Shown: positions 6,045-13,424 of the stretch, in pieces | Numbering within the stretch: the stretch's first letter is position 1 | Layout of the letters: each line of letters begins with the position of its first letter | Source of the DNA: Armatimonadota bacterium | GTDB lineage: Bacteria > Armatimonadota > Armatimonadia > Armatimonadales > Armatimonadaceae | NCBI GenBank assembly: GCA_030833025.1 | Contig: JAURHZ010000027.1 | Coordinates: forward strand, 1-14,666 | DNA length: 14,666 nt | Direction of reading: 5' to 3' | Translations under genes and position numbers: made by a program | Notes under the pieces: model-generated | What the model was told of the DNA's origin: nothing | Databases searched by the model: none | The model's input: only the letters and a program-made list of their open reading frames with translations

Positions 6045-7562
6045 ATGCGTAACATCTTGCCGCAGCTCGCGCCTCCTAGTGCACTTTCAGATCCATTCCC
6101 TGCCCAGTGGCTGAGGAGTATTCAGTCAGCCGGGCACCCGGTGTTTGATTCGCTGCTCGGTGGAACTTGGAAAGACGTTTACATCAGTGAGAGCTGGAAA
6201 ATTTCATCGGATGGAGTCATTCGACAGGGTGGGCATTCAATCGAGTTTGGCATTAGGGTTGGCAAGTCAATCAAACCGCTTTATCAGCTCCCGGTAATGG
6301 TTCAGTGGTGCTGGCCGAAAGTGAGTATTCGGATTCTAGGTAAATCGACACCAGACCGTGTTATTCGGGTTATTCCGGCTTTGTGTACGGACAGTGATGC
6401 CGCGACTGCAGTCGCCATCGAGATTGGTGCCAAGGAATCGGGCATCGCCTTCCGAACCCGCGGAATGTATGTGTCGTCCGGAGCTGCTCCAGCATTGAGT
6501 GGATGGTCTGTCATCCCAACATCCTCGGTGGCGCAGCGCATTGTTTTCTCGCGGACCAAGCCTACGAATCGGATGTCCCAGCAGCTAGCGCATGCATCAT
6601 CCTGTGTCAATTGCCTTGATGACAGTGATATTCCATCGTGGCTCACGGCAGCCATGGCACCTGCTCTTCAATATTCAGCATCTCGTCCACCGTGGGTCGA
6701 TGCATTGCTGAGATTTCCAGGATCACGCACGGATGCCACAGGTGTGGCGATACAAGAGTGTCAGAAAGTCTTGGCATCGGGTGCTGTAGGCGCAATTACT
6801 GACTTCTTCAACACACTGGACAGCCGTCATCCAAAACTTCAACCTGAGCTCGCGTTAGTACTGAGGTGGCTAATCGCGAATCATCCAGCATCCAAACTTG
6901 ACACCACGGTAGTAGGCACTCAGTTAGTCCAGACATCAGTTGGTAACTCTCCATTTGCCAGGGCTTTAGCCTATGCCGTGACGCGAACAGCCCTTCCAAG
7001 CTCAGAAGCGGCATCTGTCATCACGACGGATATCAGAGCAGGGCGCTTACAGGTCGACCCAGGCCAAGCATCCGCCCTATTTGCATCATCTGGTGACCTC
7101 GACCTTGCATCCGGTGCTGCCTTTCTAGCCCAGCCATCGATGGAGCGTCAGCACAATCAATTGACCCCTAGTGAGTGGCTGGCCCTGCTCTATGCCAACC
7201 CAGCAGGCCTGCGCATCTCAGGCTGCCTTGCCATTGACAGAAGCGCATCTACACCGTTCGGTGTTCGCAGCCCTTTATTGTCACCCACACTTGCAGGAAC
7301 ATTAACATCCCGTAAGGAGATCGAAGCAAACCGTATCCGCATTTCCGTAGCATCCGGAACGCTGTCACTACACTCCGTTCGAACGTGGCGAACCGGAACA
7401 TCAGCGGCATCCGCACTGGCGATCCACATCGGTAAATCAGGGTCATCAACAACTTTAAACACTAATGTCGAGGCAAATGACTCGACACGCATTACATTTC
7501 CGAAAGCCCAGCGCATTGGGCCGAGTGAATCCTTGGTAATTTCCACCGTAGGCACAAGCTAG
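6045..7562 (+). CDS. Hypothetical protein, 505 residues, unknown family
   Basis: A long frame starting ATG at 6045, immediately after an in-frame stop, and ending TAG at 7562. I do not recognise the family. There is no N-terminal signal peptide and no clear membrane helix. Residues about 28-100 look strand-rich (DVYISESWKI, HSIEFGIRV, PVMVQWCWPKVSIRIL). The middle (about 200-370) is helical with Ala/Ser-rich segments (QPELALVLRWLIANHPASKL), and the end (about 410-505) returns to strands. Only one CxxC is present (CVNC, about 187-190). There are no P-loop, HTH or protease signatures. It is divergent from the trp operon and directly upstream of the parS sites. Its length and the lack of competing frames make it a real gene; it could be lineage-specific. 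Confidence 0.8.
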   Translation: MRNILPQLAPPSALSDPFPAQWLRSIQSAGHPVFDSLLGGTWKDVYISESWKISSDGVIRQGGHSIEFGIRVGKSIKPLYQLPVMVQWCWPKVSIRILGKSTPDRVIRVIPALCTDSDAATAVAIEIGAKESGIAFRTRGMYVSSGAAPALSGWSVIPTSSVAQRIVFSRTKPTNRMSQQLAHASSCVNCLDDSDIPSWLTAAMAPALQYSASRPPWVDALLRFPGSRTDATGVAIQECQKVLASGAVGAITDFFNTLDSRHPKLQPELALVLRWLIANHPASKLDTTVVGTQLVQTSVGNSPFARALAYAVTRTALPSSEAASVITTDIRAGRLQVDPGQASALFASSGDLDLASGAAFLAQPSMERQHNQLTPSEWLALLYANPAGLRISGCLAIDRSASTPFGVRSPLLSPTLAGTLTSRKEIEANRIRISVASGTLSLHSVRTWRTGTSAASALAIHIGKSGSSTTLNTNVEANDSTRITFPKAQRIGPSESLVISTVGTS

Positions 7563-7565
7563 GAG

Positions 7566-7585
7566 ATTGTTTCACGTGAAACAAT
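7566..7585. other. parS: parS site 1 (ParB-binding centromere)
   Basis: Contains the exact 16-bp sequence TGTTTCACGTGAAACA (7568-7583), the canonical chromosomal parS shared across phyla. It is extended to a perfect 20-bp palindrome (7566-7585). ParB loads here, binds CTP and spreads. It lies just after the stop of the preceding gene and upstream of parA. Confidence 0.95.
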
Positions 7586-7635
7586 TCAAAGTGGACCGAC
7601 ATATTTTGTAGTGAAGTGTGGAGTTATACAAGCAT

Positions 7636-7663
7636 CCCAATTGTTTCACGTGAAACAATTGGG
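7636..7663. other. parS: parS site 2 with extended palindrome
   Basis: A second exact TGTTTCACGTGAAACA (7642-7657) at the centre of a perfect 28-bp palindrome (7636-7663). Its centre is 74 bp from that of site 1, about seven helical turns, so both sites face the same side of the DNA. It ends about 50 bp before the parA start and may also let ParB repress its own operon. Confidence 0.95.
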
Positions 7664-7686
7664 CCTTTCCGGTCACGCCTCAACGG

Positions 7687-7692
7687 TACACT
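7687..7692 (+). promoter_or_regulatory. Candidate -10 element of the parAB operon
   Basis: TACACT, the same hexamer as the phoU -10, lies 23 nt before the parA ATG and just downstream of parS site 2. No good -35 is seen at 16-18 nt, so the promoter may depend on an activator or be elsewhere. Confidence 0.35.
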
Positions 7693-7715
7693 GATGCTTA
7701 GTTAGAGGGTAAAAA

Positions 7716-8564
7716 ATGGCAAGACACTGGGCAGTGGTCAATCAAAAAGGTGGAGTTGGTAAGACCACAACAGCAATCAGTCTTGCAGCGGCACTGGCTA
7801 TACACAGGCGCGTCCTCCTCGTTGACACAGACCCACAAGGAAATGCAACCAGTGGCGTAGGCGTAGTTCGCCGGGTTGGTGAAGCGGATACGTACCGGGT
7901 TCTGACCGGGGATGCTACAGCGCTGGATGCAATTATCCCCACGGCAATCGGTAATCTTGATCTCATACCCGCTACGATTGACTTAGCATCTGCAGACCTA
8001 TCTCTCTATGAGCTCCCAGACCGGGAACGTATCCTTCGCAAGGCTTTGGATAGTGTTAGCCACCGATATGACTACATCATCATCGATGCCCCACCATCCC
8101 TTGGATTACTGACAATCAATGTGCTAGCAGCAGCCGATGAAGTGATTATCCCGATGCAGTGCGAGTACTTTGCGCTCGAGGGAATATCCCAGTTACTTGA
8201 AATCCTGAAGCGAATCAGAAGCGGAATTAACCCGGATCTGTCCATTGCACGGGTTGTGTTGACGATGTTTGATGGCAGGACAAACCACGCGAATCAAATT
8301 CTTAGTGAAGTACGTAGTTTTTTTGGAGACAAAGTCTCTAATACTGTCGTACCTAGAAATATCAAGCTATCCGAGGCCCCGAGCTACGGACAACCGATCA
8401 CCATTTATGACCCCCGCTCCAAAGGAGCGGTTGCGTACACAGAAATCGCCAAGGAGTTGTTAACCCATGCTGAAGGACGGGATGTCATCATCGACACAGA
8501 AGAAGGGGTTGGGTCGCGGCCTGGACGCGCTACTGCCTGGTGGAGGAAACGCCCCGGATCTTGA
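7716..8564 (+). CDS. parA: Chromosome partitioning ATPase ParA (Soj)
   Basis: A deviant Walker ATPase that binds the nucleoid non-specifically as an ATP dimer and is released by ParB, driving origin segregation. Motifs: KGGVGKTT (11-18, with the signature Lys11), VDTDPQGNATSG (36-47, Walker A'), and YIIIDAPPSLG (120-130, Walker B). The C-terminal family motif is KLSEAPSYGQPITIYDPRSKGA (217-238). There is a Shine-Dalgarno GAGGG six bases before the ATG. The family normally ends near KELLTHAEG (about residue 254), but here the frame runs on to 282 residues. The last 32 residues are encoded inside the start of parB in another frame. This tail is basic and Trp-containing (RATAWWRKRPGS) and unlike the rest; it may be a read-through by-product of the overlap. 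Confidence 0.95.
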   Translation: MARHWAVVNQKGGVGKTTTAISLAAALAIHRRVLLVDTDPQGNATSGVGVVRRVGEADTYRVLTGDATALDAIIPTAIGNLDLIPATIDLASADLSLYELPDRERILRKALDSVSHRYDYIIIDAPPSLGLLTINVLAAADEVIIPMQCEYFALEGISQLLEILKRIRSGINPDLSIARVVLTMFDGRTNHANQILSEVRSFFGDKVSNTVVPRNIKLSEAPSYGQPITIYDPRSKGAVAYTEIAKELLTHAEGRDVIIDTEEGVGSRPGRATAWWRKRPGS

Positions 8565-9399
8565 TGGCCTACTCCGCAGCGAGCCGCAGCGGGAGCTAAG
8601 CATCACCCAGATTCAGCCAAATCCTAATCAGCCTCGTACGTTTTTTGACTCGGATGCACTTGCTGAGCTCGCAGCATCGATTAAGTCTACGGGCATTGTG
8701 CAGCCAATTCTGGTTCGCCCAATGGGCAATGGGACATACGAAATCGTTGCTGGAGAGCGCCGGTTCAGGGCTGCATGCTCGATTGGGATGCTTCGGGTTC
8801 CGGTGGTCATTAAGCCATACTCGGATGAAGAAGCCCTAACGGTTGCACTGATCGAGAACTTGCTCCGCGAGGACCTAAAACCACTCGAGGCAGCCGTTGC
8901 GTATCAGAAGTTAATGGACACATACACGTGGACACAAGACACACTCGCAACAAAGATAGGTAAGAGTCGCTCTGCGATCGCAAATTCACTTCGACTACTA
9001 GGACTCCCTGCGCCGGTCCAACAAGCGTTGGATGCGGGTGAGATCTCTGAAGGGCATGCCCGTGCTCTGCTTGGCAACAAGGAACAACGCACAGATGAAA
9101 ACTTTGCTAAGAGGCAACAAGAGCTACTGAGGGAGGCAAGGGCCGGTCGAATGACCGTTCGACAGCTGGAATCAGAAATGGCATCCAGCGAAACCAAAGG
9201 CGAAATCCGGAGAGCTGACCGGACTGCCAAGCGTGGGTCCACAGAAGTGCAGGCAGTAGAACAACTCCTGCGGAACGCACTCGGGATGCGCGCTCGCCTT
9301 ACAGGCAACCTCGATAAGGGTACGGTTGTTATAACATACGCATCTCAGGAAGAACTGACACAAATCGTCGACATCATCACCGGCGGAGAAAACGGCTAG
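8467..9399 (+). CDS. parB: Chromosome partitioning protein ParB (Spo0J)
   Basis: Binds parS, hydrolyses CTP, slides as a clamp and stimulates ParA. The N-terminus has the ParA-interacting KKGLGRGLDALL (12-23). The CTPase domain carries QPNPNQPR (50-57), GIVQPILVRP (76-85) and GERRFRA (96-102), followed by ENLLREDLKP (130-139). A helix-turn-helix lies at about 158-180 (LATKIGKSRSAIANSLRLLG), and a C-terminal dimerisation region of about 60 residues is present. Two starts are possible. ATG 8467 has AAGGAG 10 nt upstream. ATG 8482 (MSSSTQKKG) has AAGGA at a short spacing and gives a more typical N-terminus. Both overlap parA out of frame. The stop TAG shares one base with the GTG of the ABC gene. 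Confidence 0.95.
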   Translation: MLKDGMSSSTQKKGLGRGLDALLPGGGNAPDLDGLLRSEPQRELSITQIQPNPNQPRTFFDSDALAELAASIKSTGIVQPILVRPMGNGTYEIVAGERRFRAACSIGMLRVPVVIKPYSDEEALTVALIENLLREDLKPLEAAVAYQKLMDTYTWTQDTLATKIGKSRSAIANSLRLLGLPAPVQQALDAGEISEGHARALLGNKEQRTDENFAKRQQELLREARAGRMTVRQLESEMASSETKGEIRRADRTAKRGSTEVQAVEQLLRNALGMRARLTGNLDKGTVVITYASQEELTQIVDIITGGENG

Positions 9400-9965
9400 T
9401 GCTGGATGTCAGGTCGATATCTGTGACCGGAAGATTAGAAAGCACCACGTTTTCGGTTGGCTCTGGGGATGCAATGCTTATCACAGGACCAAACGGCTCC
9501 GGAAAATCGACCCTACTTGATTGCATAGCTGGAGTGCAACATCCAACGGGCGGGGACATTTCCACTCCTGGATCAGAACAACCCGCCTACCTGCCTCAAA
9601 ATCCGCCACGCCCATTTGCCTATACGGTCAGGGAATACCTGATGATCGGGAATATTCCGCTCCAGAGAGCTGACTATGCAACGACATTTGATATCACCCC
9701 ACTGCTTGACAAAGAGATCACTGCACTCTCAGCTGGACAGTGGCAACGCGTAGCTATCACTAAAATCCTCAATACAAATCGCAAGGTTGTAGCTTTGGAT
9801 GAACCAGATGCACCACTTGATGAACATTGGTCGAAATGTCTGGAAGCTGCCATCCTTGATGAAATTTCAATCGGAAAAATCGTCATCGTCACACTACATC
9901 GACCGGAAATCAGGAAATACTGGAAATTCCAGTGTTTGAACCTAACACCGATCGTTGCTTCTTAA
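9399..9965 (+). CDS. Small stand-alone ABC ATPase
   Basis: A 188-residue ABC nucleotide-binding subunit. Walker A GPNGSGKST (30-38), Q-loop YLPQNP (Gln67), signature LSAGQ (110-114) followed by WQR, Walker B VVALDEP (130-136) with the catalytic Glu, a D-loop (PLDE), and switch His167 (TLHRPE) are all present, so it should be active. It is shorter than usual transporter cassettes (about 210-240 residues); the helical subdomain is compact. The GTG start overlaps the parB stop (TAGTG), with GGAG upstream. There is no permease gene next to it: the operon ends here. It may pair with a membrane subunit encoded elsewhere (CcmA- or BtuD-like), or act without a membrane partner. The substrate is unknown. 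Confidence 0.88.
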   Translation: MLDVRSISVTGRLESTTFSVGSGDAMLITGPNGSGKSTLLDCIAGVQHPTGGDISTPGSEQPAYLPQNPPRPFAYTVREYLMIGNIPLQRADYATTFDITPLLDKEITALSAGQWQRVAITKILNTNRKVVALDEPDAPLDEHWSKCLEAAILDEISIGKIVIVTLHRPEIRKYWKFQCLNLTPIVAS

Positions 9966-9989
9966 CATTTTTGGTCAAAGCTCTTAACA
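9960..9989 (+). promoter_or_regulatory. Direct repeat TCTTAACA upstream of phoU
   Basis: TCTTAACA occurs at 9960-9967 and 9982-9989, exactly 22 bp (two helical turns) apart; the second copy overlaps the phoU -35. TTAACA repeats with an 11-bp period are the PhoP-box pattern in Bacillus, so a phosphate-responsive operator is possible. The middle unit expected at 9973 is not conserved, and the case is only suggestive. Confidence 0.35.
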
Positions 9990-10014
9990 ATTGCATAGAG
10001 CGACTTGCTACACT
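9984..10014 (+). promoter_or_regulatory. phoU promoter, probably leaderless
   Basis: TTAACA (9984-9989, five of six to TTGACA) and TACACT (10009-10014) are separated by a slightly long 19-nt spacer. The phoU ATG (10024) follows the -10 after nine bases, so the transcript would begin at or within about three bases of the start codon. No Shine-Dalgarno is present. Confidence 0.55.
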
Positions 10015-10023
10015 GTCACTAGT

Positions 10024-10689
10024 ATGTCTAAGGAAAAGCAACAAAGTGATGTCGAATTGAATTCGATCACTGCAACAATCATCGAAATGAGCGTTGCTGC
10101 TGAAGACATGCTAAGTGCTGCCGTTCGAGGACTTACGCTCCAGCTCACCGATACCTGCCAGAATGTAATCGACCGGGATGTCACTGTAGACACGCTAGAG
10201 GTTTCTCTGGAAGCGGCCTGCGTGAAGGTGATGGGGCGCCAAAACGATAAAGCAGCCGACATTCGCGCCATAAATAACATCATCAAAATTGCCAGTGATC
10301 TCGAACGTATCGCCGACTACTCTGTCGATATTGCTCGTATTGGACAGCGGATGGCGGATGAAGCCATTTATAAGCCGCTGATTGATGTCCCTCGATATGC
10401 AACGGTTGCATACGGAATGATTCACGACAGCGTGGATGCCTATTTATCTCACGATACAGAGCTAGCAGCACAGGTGATCAAGCGGGATGACACTGCTGAT
10501 CTGTACTACGCCCAAATGAGAGCAACCCTCATTCAGATTCTGCAGCAGGATACGCGTAGCGTGATGCAAGCAACTTATCTCCTTCAGGTTGCGCACTTTC
10601 TTGAGCGTATCTGTGATCACTGCACCAATATTGCAGAACGCACGACAAGTCTCGGGACCGCTCCTAATCGCGGCAAAAAATCAGCCTGA
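10024..10689 (+). CDS. phoU: PhoU-family phosphate regulator
   Basis: Cytoplasmic metal-binding helical protein that links the Pst phosphate transporter to the PhoR/PhoB kinase system and restrains phosphate uptake. From ATG 10024 (MSKEKQQSDVEL) it has 221 residues, typical length. Two three-helix repeats each carry the signature: ASDLERIADYSVDIARIG (90-107) and HFLERICDHCTNIAERT (191-207). These supply the acidic metal ligands. A TTG 33 nt further up would fall inside the promoter and is rejected. No pst or pho genes adjoin it, unlike the usual pstSCAB-phoU order. The stop overlaps the -35 of the next gene. Confidence 0.93.
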   Translation: MSKEKQQSDVELNSITATIIEMSVAAEDMLSAAVRGLTLQLTDTCQNVIDRDVTVDTLEVSLEAACVKVMGRQNDKAADIRAINNIIKIASDLERIADYSVDIARIGQRMADEAIYKPLIDVPRYATVAYGMIHDSVDAYLSHDTELAAQVIKRDDTADLYYAQMRATLIQILQQDTRSVMQATYLLQVAHFLERICDHCTNIAERTTSLGTAPNRGKKSA

Positions 10690-10715
10690 CACGGATGCCT
10701 GTACACGGGTAAGAT
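10686..10715 (+). promoter_or_regulatory. Candidate leaderless promoter for the 98-residue gene
   Basis: CTGACA (10686-10691, five of six to TTGACA), an 18-nt spacer and TAAGAT (10710-10715) place the start site about seven bases on, at the ATG at 10723. No Shine-Dalgarno is seen. The -35 spans the phoU stop codon. Confidence 0.45.
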
Positions 10716-10722
10716 TGTCTCC

Positions 10723-11019
10723 ATGGAGACTACTGACGACGTCATTAATGACTTTATGGGCGGCAAGCCCCGGGCAAATCAGTGGCGTGAACTGAGACTT
10801 GTCCTTGAAGCCAGACTTGCCGATGCAAAGCAGCAGCTCACAACGACGCAGGTTGGGACCAGCGAACACAAACGCATCCAACGTAAGGTAAAGGAGATGA
10901 CATCCCAGGTGAACGCACTCCTCGAAGAAGAAGCCGTTACTCAGTTCGTGGAAGACTCCGTCATCGCAACGGTCTCTCGACCTCATCCGTTGGAAATTCA
11001 GGATGGCTTTGACCAGTAA
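10723..11019 (+). CDS. Small helical protein of unknown function
   Basis: A 98-residue protein, not recognised. Residues about 18-72 form a long charged helix with heptad-like spacing (WRELRLVLEARLADAKQQL, then HKRIQRKVKEMTSQVNALLEEEA), probably a coiled coil. No Cys, signal peptide or membrane segment. It lies 33 nt after phoU and overlaps the HAD gene by 17 nt, so it is probably expressed with the latter. A partner or adaptor role is possible but unsupported. Confidence 0.7.
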   Translation: METTDDVINDFMGGKPRANQWRELRLVLEARLADAKQQLTTTQVGTSEHKRIQRKVKEMTSQVNALLEEEAVTQFVEDSVIATVSRPHPLEIQDGFDQ

Positions 11020-11731
11020 ACCCTGCTGTATCTGGTTTGACCTTGACGACACACTGATAACGACATCAGAAAGCCTGATCGCAGCGATACGCGCCAGCAC
11101 AGGCTACCTGCAAGGGACCTATCCAGATCTTACTGAGCGTGATGTCGCGCGACATAGCATGGATGTATGGCTTTCGGAGCTCGGTCCAGGGACCGCAGGG
11201 TTTGCAGCCTTAAGCCAGATGTCCTTGAGTGCCTTTCGCAGCCATATCGCCGGTGGCACGTTGACACGCATGTCGATTGACGGATTCGATACGGACGCGC
11301 TCATTCAGTGCAGCGCAAGCGCCGAAGAAAATTCATGGAAGTGCTACCCTGGAGTCATCCAGCTGTTGGAAGACCTCCAAAACGAAGGAATTCCCCTTGG
11401 GTTGATATCAAACGGTCCCACCGCACTACAAAACCAAAAGCTTGCGACTTGCAATCTGCACAAATATTTCAAGCACATCCTGCTCGACTGCGAAGTAGGC
11501 ATCAGTAAACCCGATAGAAGAATATTCGATACTGCATCAGCGTTGATGCCAGGGTTTGACAACGTGATGATTGGAAATGACCCGGATGCAGATATCAATG
11601 GCGCATTACGGTCAAATTGGATGGCATATTGGTTTGTGCCGGGATGGGATGGGGAGACAAAACCTACCGAAATGGGTTATATTTCCATCCATCACCATCG
11701 TGAGTTACTCCAACATCTGACAAAAAGGTAG
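11003..11731 (+). CDS. HAD-superfamily hydrolase
   Basis: A cytoplasmic phosphatase-type HAD enzyme, 242 residues. Motif I FDLDDTL has the nucleophile Asp13 and acid/base Asp15. Motif II is ISNG (135-138, Ser136), motif III is GISKPD (Lys169), and motif IV is GNDPDAD (191-197). A helical cap of about 90 residues lies between motifs I and II, so it is a type C1 cap (phosphoglycolate phosphatase/YjjG-like). The substrate cannot be read from sequence. ATG 11003 overlaps the previous gene by 17 nt; AGG abuts it and GGAA lies 8 nt up. The next gene starts five bases after its stop. Confidence 0.9.
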   Translation: MALTSKPCCIWFDLDDTLITTSESLIAAIRASTGYLQGTYPDLTERDVARHSMDVWLSELGPGTAGFAALSQMSLSAFRSHIAGGTLTRMSIDGFDTDALIQCSASAEENSWKCYPGVIQLLEDLQNEGIPLGLISNGPTALQNQKLATCNLHKYFKHILLDCEVGISKPDRRIFDTASALMPGFDNVMIGNDPDADINGALRSNWMAYWFVPGWDGETKPTEMGYISIHHHRELLQHLTKR

Positions 11732-11736
11732 TCAAC

Positions 11737-12300
11737 GTGAGCCTCCACATCTGGACACCGGAGCAGGGTGCTTCCGGCTTGATTATCATCCCAAAGCCTA
11801 CCCCCATACTACTTGTTTCCGGGGGAAGGATTCAGACATGGACGCCCCAGCCAGCACTACAAACCTCAACACCAGCATCGTCGGAAGGGGTCGATATACA
11901 ACGGACCACCGGCGGGATTCTCATCGTAAAAAATCGTCCATCGCGCCCTCGACGAGTCATCGGGCATCCCGAACTCGCAACTGGCGCGCGCGTTAGGAAG
12001 GACGACACGCTATACATAAGCATGAGTGAAGCCATTTATCGTCAAAATCAGGGCGAGGATGTGGAAATGCACTTTACATCCACACCCGATGACGACAAGA
12101 CGCTTGCTTACACCAAGGAGCAAGTCTGGAAGCAGTGGGATAACGATATGCTACCGGATGGCTGGACACGTCCACGGTCTGTATCACCCGCCAAACGGGA
12201 TTCATCGACAACAAAGTCTGCCAGCCATTTACCATCTCAGATGGATGCCTCGGATCTCACAGCCGCACTTGAACGCCTAAGAAACCTCCGGGCGGACTAA
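11737..12300 (+). CDS. Hypothetical protein, 187 residues
   Basis: GTG start with AGG eight bases upstream, five bases after the HAD gene, so probably one operon. Family not recognised. The N-terminal half looks strand-rich (LHIWTPEQGASGLIIIPKP, then PTPILLVSGGRIQTW). The middle contains a basic stretch (KNRPSRPRRVIGH) and then DDTLYISMSEAIYRQNQ. Residues about 145-167 are Ser/Thr/Lys-rich and probably disordered. The last 20 residues (DLTAALERLRNLRAD) form a short helix that could be a docking tail. No catalytic motif, Cys pair or membrane segment. It converges on htrA with only 11 bases between stops. Confidence 0.7.
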   Translation: MSLHIWTPEQGASGLIIIPKPTPILLVSGGRIQTWTPQPALQTSTPASSEGVDIQRTTGGILIVKNRPSRPRRVIGHPELATGARVRKDDTLYISMSEAIYRQNQGEDVEMHFTSTPDDDKTLAYTKEQVWKQWDNDMLPDGWTRPRSVSPAKRDSSTTKSASHLPSQMDASDLTAALERLRNLRAD

Positions 12301-12301
12301 A

Positions 12302-12326
12302 TCCGAGTCGCCTACGGTGCCTCGGA
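12302..12326. terminator. Weak hairpin between convergent genes
   Basis: TCCGAG (12302-12307) pairs with CTCGGA (12321-12326) across a 13-nt loop, spanning the 3' end of htrA and the short gap to the upstream gene. There is no T-run, so it may be only a partial terminator. Confidence 0.3.
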
Positions 12327-13424
12327 CAGCTGTACTGTGACATCTCCCTGCTCGTTACCACGCCGAATGGTGCACTTAACCTTTGCTCCAATCTTCTGCG
12401 CTTCGAGAATGCGTCGAAATGAGAGCTCATCGGTGACTTTTTGACCCGCAAACTCCGTAATTAGGTCTCCACGCTGCAGACCGGCATCGATGGCTCCCAT
12501 CCCACGATAGAGATTCCAGACCACCACACCCGATGCACTAGATTCGACACCCAGTGCACGGCGAAGTCGGTCATCCAGGTTCACAGCGATAATGCCAGCC
12601 GTTGGCCTTCTGACCTTGCCAAACTTACGCAGAGAATCAGCAACGCGCATCGCTGTTTGAATCGGAATCGAAAACCCGATGTTCTGTGCATCGTTTCGTA
12701 CAAGCGTATTGATACCTACCACACGCCCGCCAAGGTCTACGAGAGCGCCACCTGAGTTTCCGGGGTTGATTGCAGTGTCCGTCTGAATGAGGTTCTCATA
12801 GAGCCGGTCTTCAACCGCAAGTGGACGACCAAGCGCGCTCACAACACCACTCGACACAGATGCAGATAAGCCTACAGGGTTACCAATCGCGATAACTGCC
12901 TGCCCAGGGAGAAGCGTGCCATCCAGGCCGAGGGATGAAACGGGAAGGGTGTCCTTAGTATCGACTTTCAAGAGGGCGACATCCGTACTGCGATCTGTAC
13001 CAACAGCGCTTGCCTTATAGCTACGCCCATCCGGAAGGCGAATGGTTATAGAACCGTTCGTCTCGACAGCATCACCAACAACATGTTGATTTGTCAGGAC
13101 GAAGCCATCCTTGAGAAGCACCCCTGAACCTGCTCCAGTTGGAACTTCACGCGTTTCCCGCCGGCCACCGTTACCCCAAAAGCGGTCCATCGGGTCATCA
13201 AACACCTGATAGACCTGACGACTTGTTGTGTCGATAGAGACCACCGCTGGCGCCGCAAGCTTTACAGCAGCGACGATGGGTTCCTTGGATGCATCATAAG
13301 GCGCGGCAGCAACCGCACTAAGCGAACCAAGACCCAAAATTGATGACTTGGCATCGCGAACACAAGCCCCAATAGCTACACCTGCTAGTACAAGTCCACC
13401 CCAAACGATGACATGTGGTTTCAT
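12312..13424 (-). CDS. HtrA/DegP-type serine protease with one PDZ domain
   Basis: An envelope quality-control protease of 370 residues. A short hydrophobic N-terminus (about 4-21) is a signal or anchor; it ends IGAC at Cys21, so lipid attachment is possible but weakly supported. The trypsin-like domain has the triad His114 (TNQHVV), Asp148 (STDVALLKV) and Ser224 (NPGNSGGAL), with IQTDTAIN before the Ser. A single PDZ domain follows (about 275-368; PTAGIIAVNLD, then GAIDAGLQRGDLITEFAGQKV). The linker at 78-93 is Gly/Arg/Asn-rich. DegS/HtrA-like proteins with one PDZ are common, and the exact subtype is not assignable. The ATG has GGAG eight bases upstream, and a short hairpin TGCCG/CGGCA lies just before it (13459-13447). 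Confidence 0.93.
   Translation of the reverse strand: MKPHVIVWGGLVLAGVAIGACVRDAKSSILGLGSLSAVAAAPYDASKEPIVAAVKLAAPAVVSIDTTSRQVYQVFDDPMDRFWGNGGRRETREVPTGAGSGVLLKDGFVLTNQHVVGDAVETNGSITIRLPDGRSYKASAVGTDRSTDVALLKVDTKDTLPVSSLGLDGTLLPGQAVIAIGNPVGLSASVSSGVVSALGRPLAVEDRLYENLIQTDTAINPGNSGGALVDLGGRVVGINTLVRNDAQNIGFSIPIQTAMRVADSLRKFGKVRRPTAGIIAVNLDDRLRRALGVESSASGVVVWNLYRGMGAIDAGLQRGDLITEFAGQKVTDELSFRRILEAQKIGAKVKCTIRRGNEQGDVTVQLSEAP

Noticed and set aside
5705..6055. 116-residue minus-strand ORF across the trp leader
   Set aside because: It overlaps trpE, the terminator and trpL, and resembles no protein; the short Trp-containing leader in another frame explains the region.
7563..7715. oriC in the parS region
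   Set aside because: No cluster of TTATCCACA-type DnaA boxes, no AT-rich unwinding element and no dnaA or dnaN genes nearby.
9991..10023. TTG start for phoU
   Set aside because: It falls within the promoter, and the extra residues are not part of the PhoU fold.
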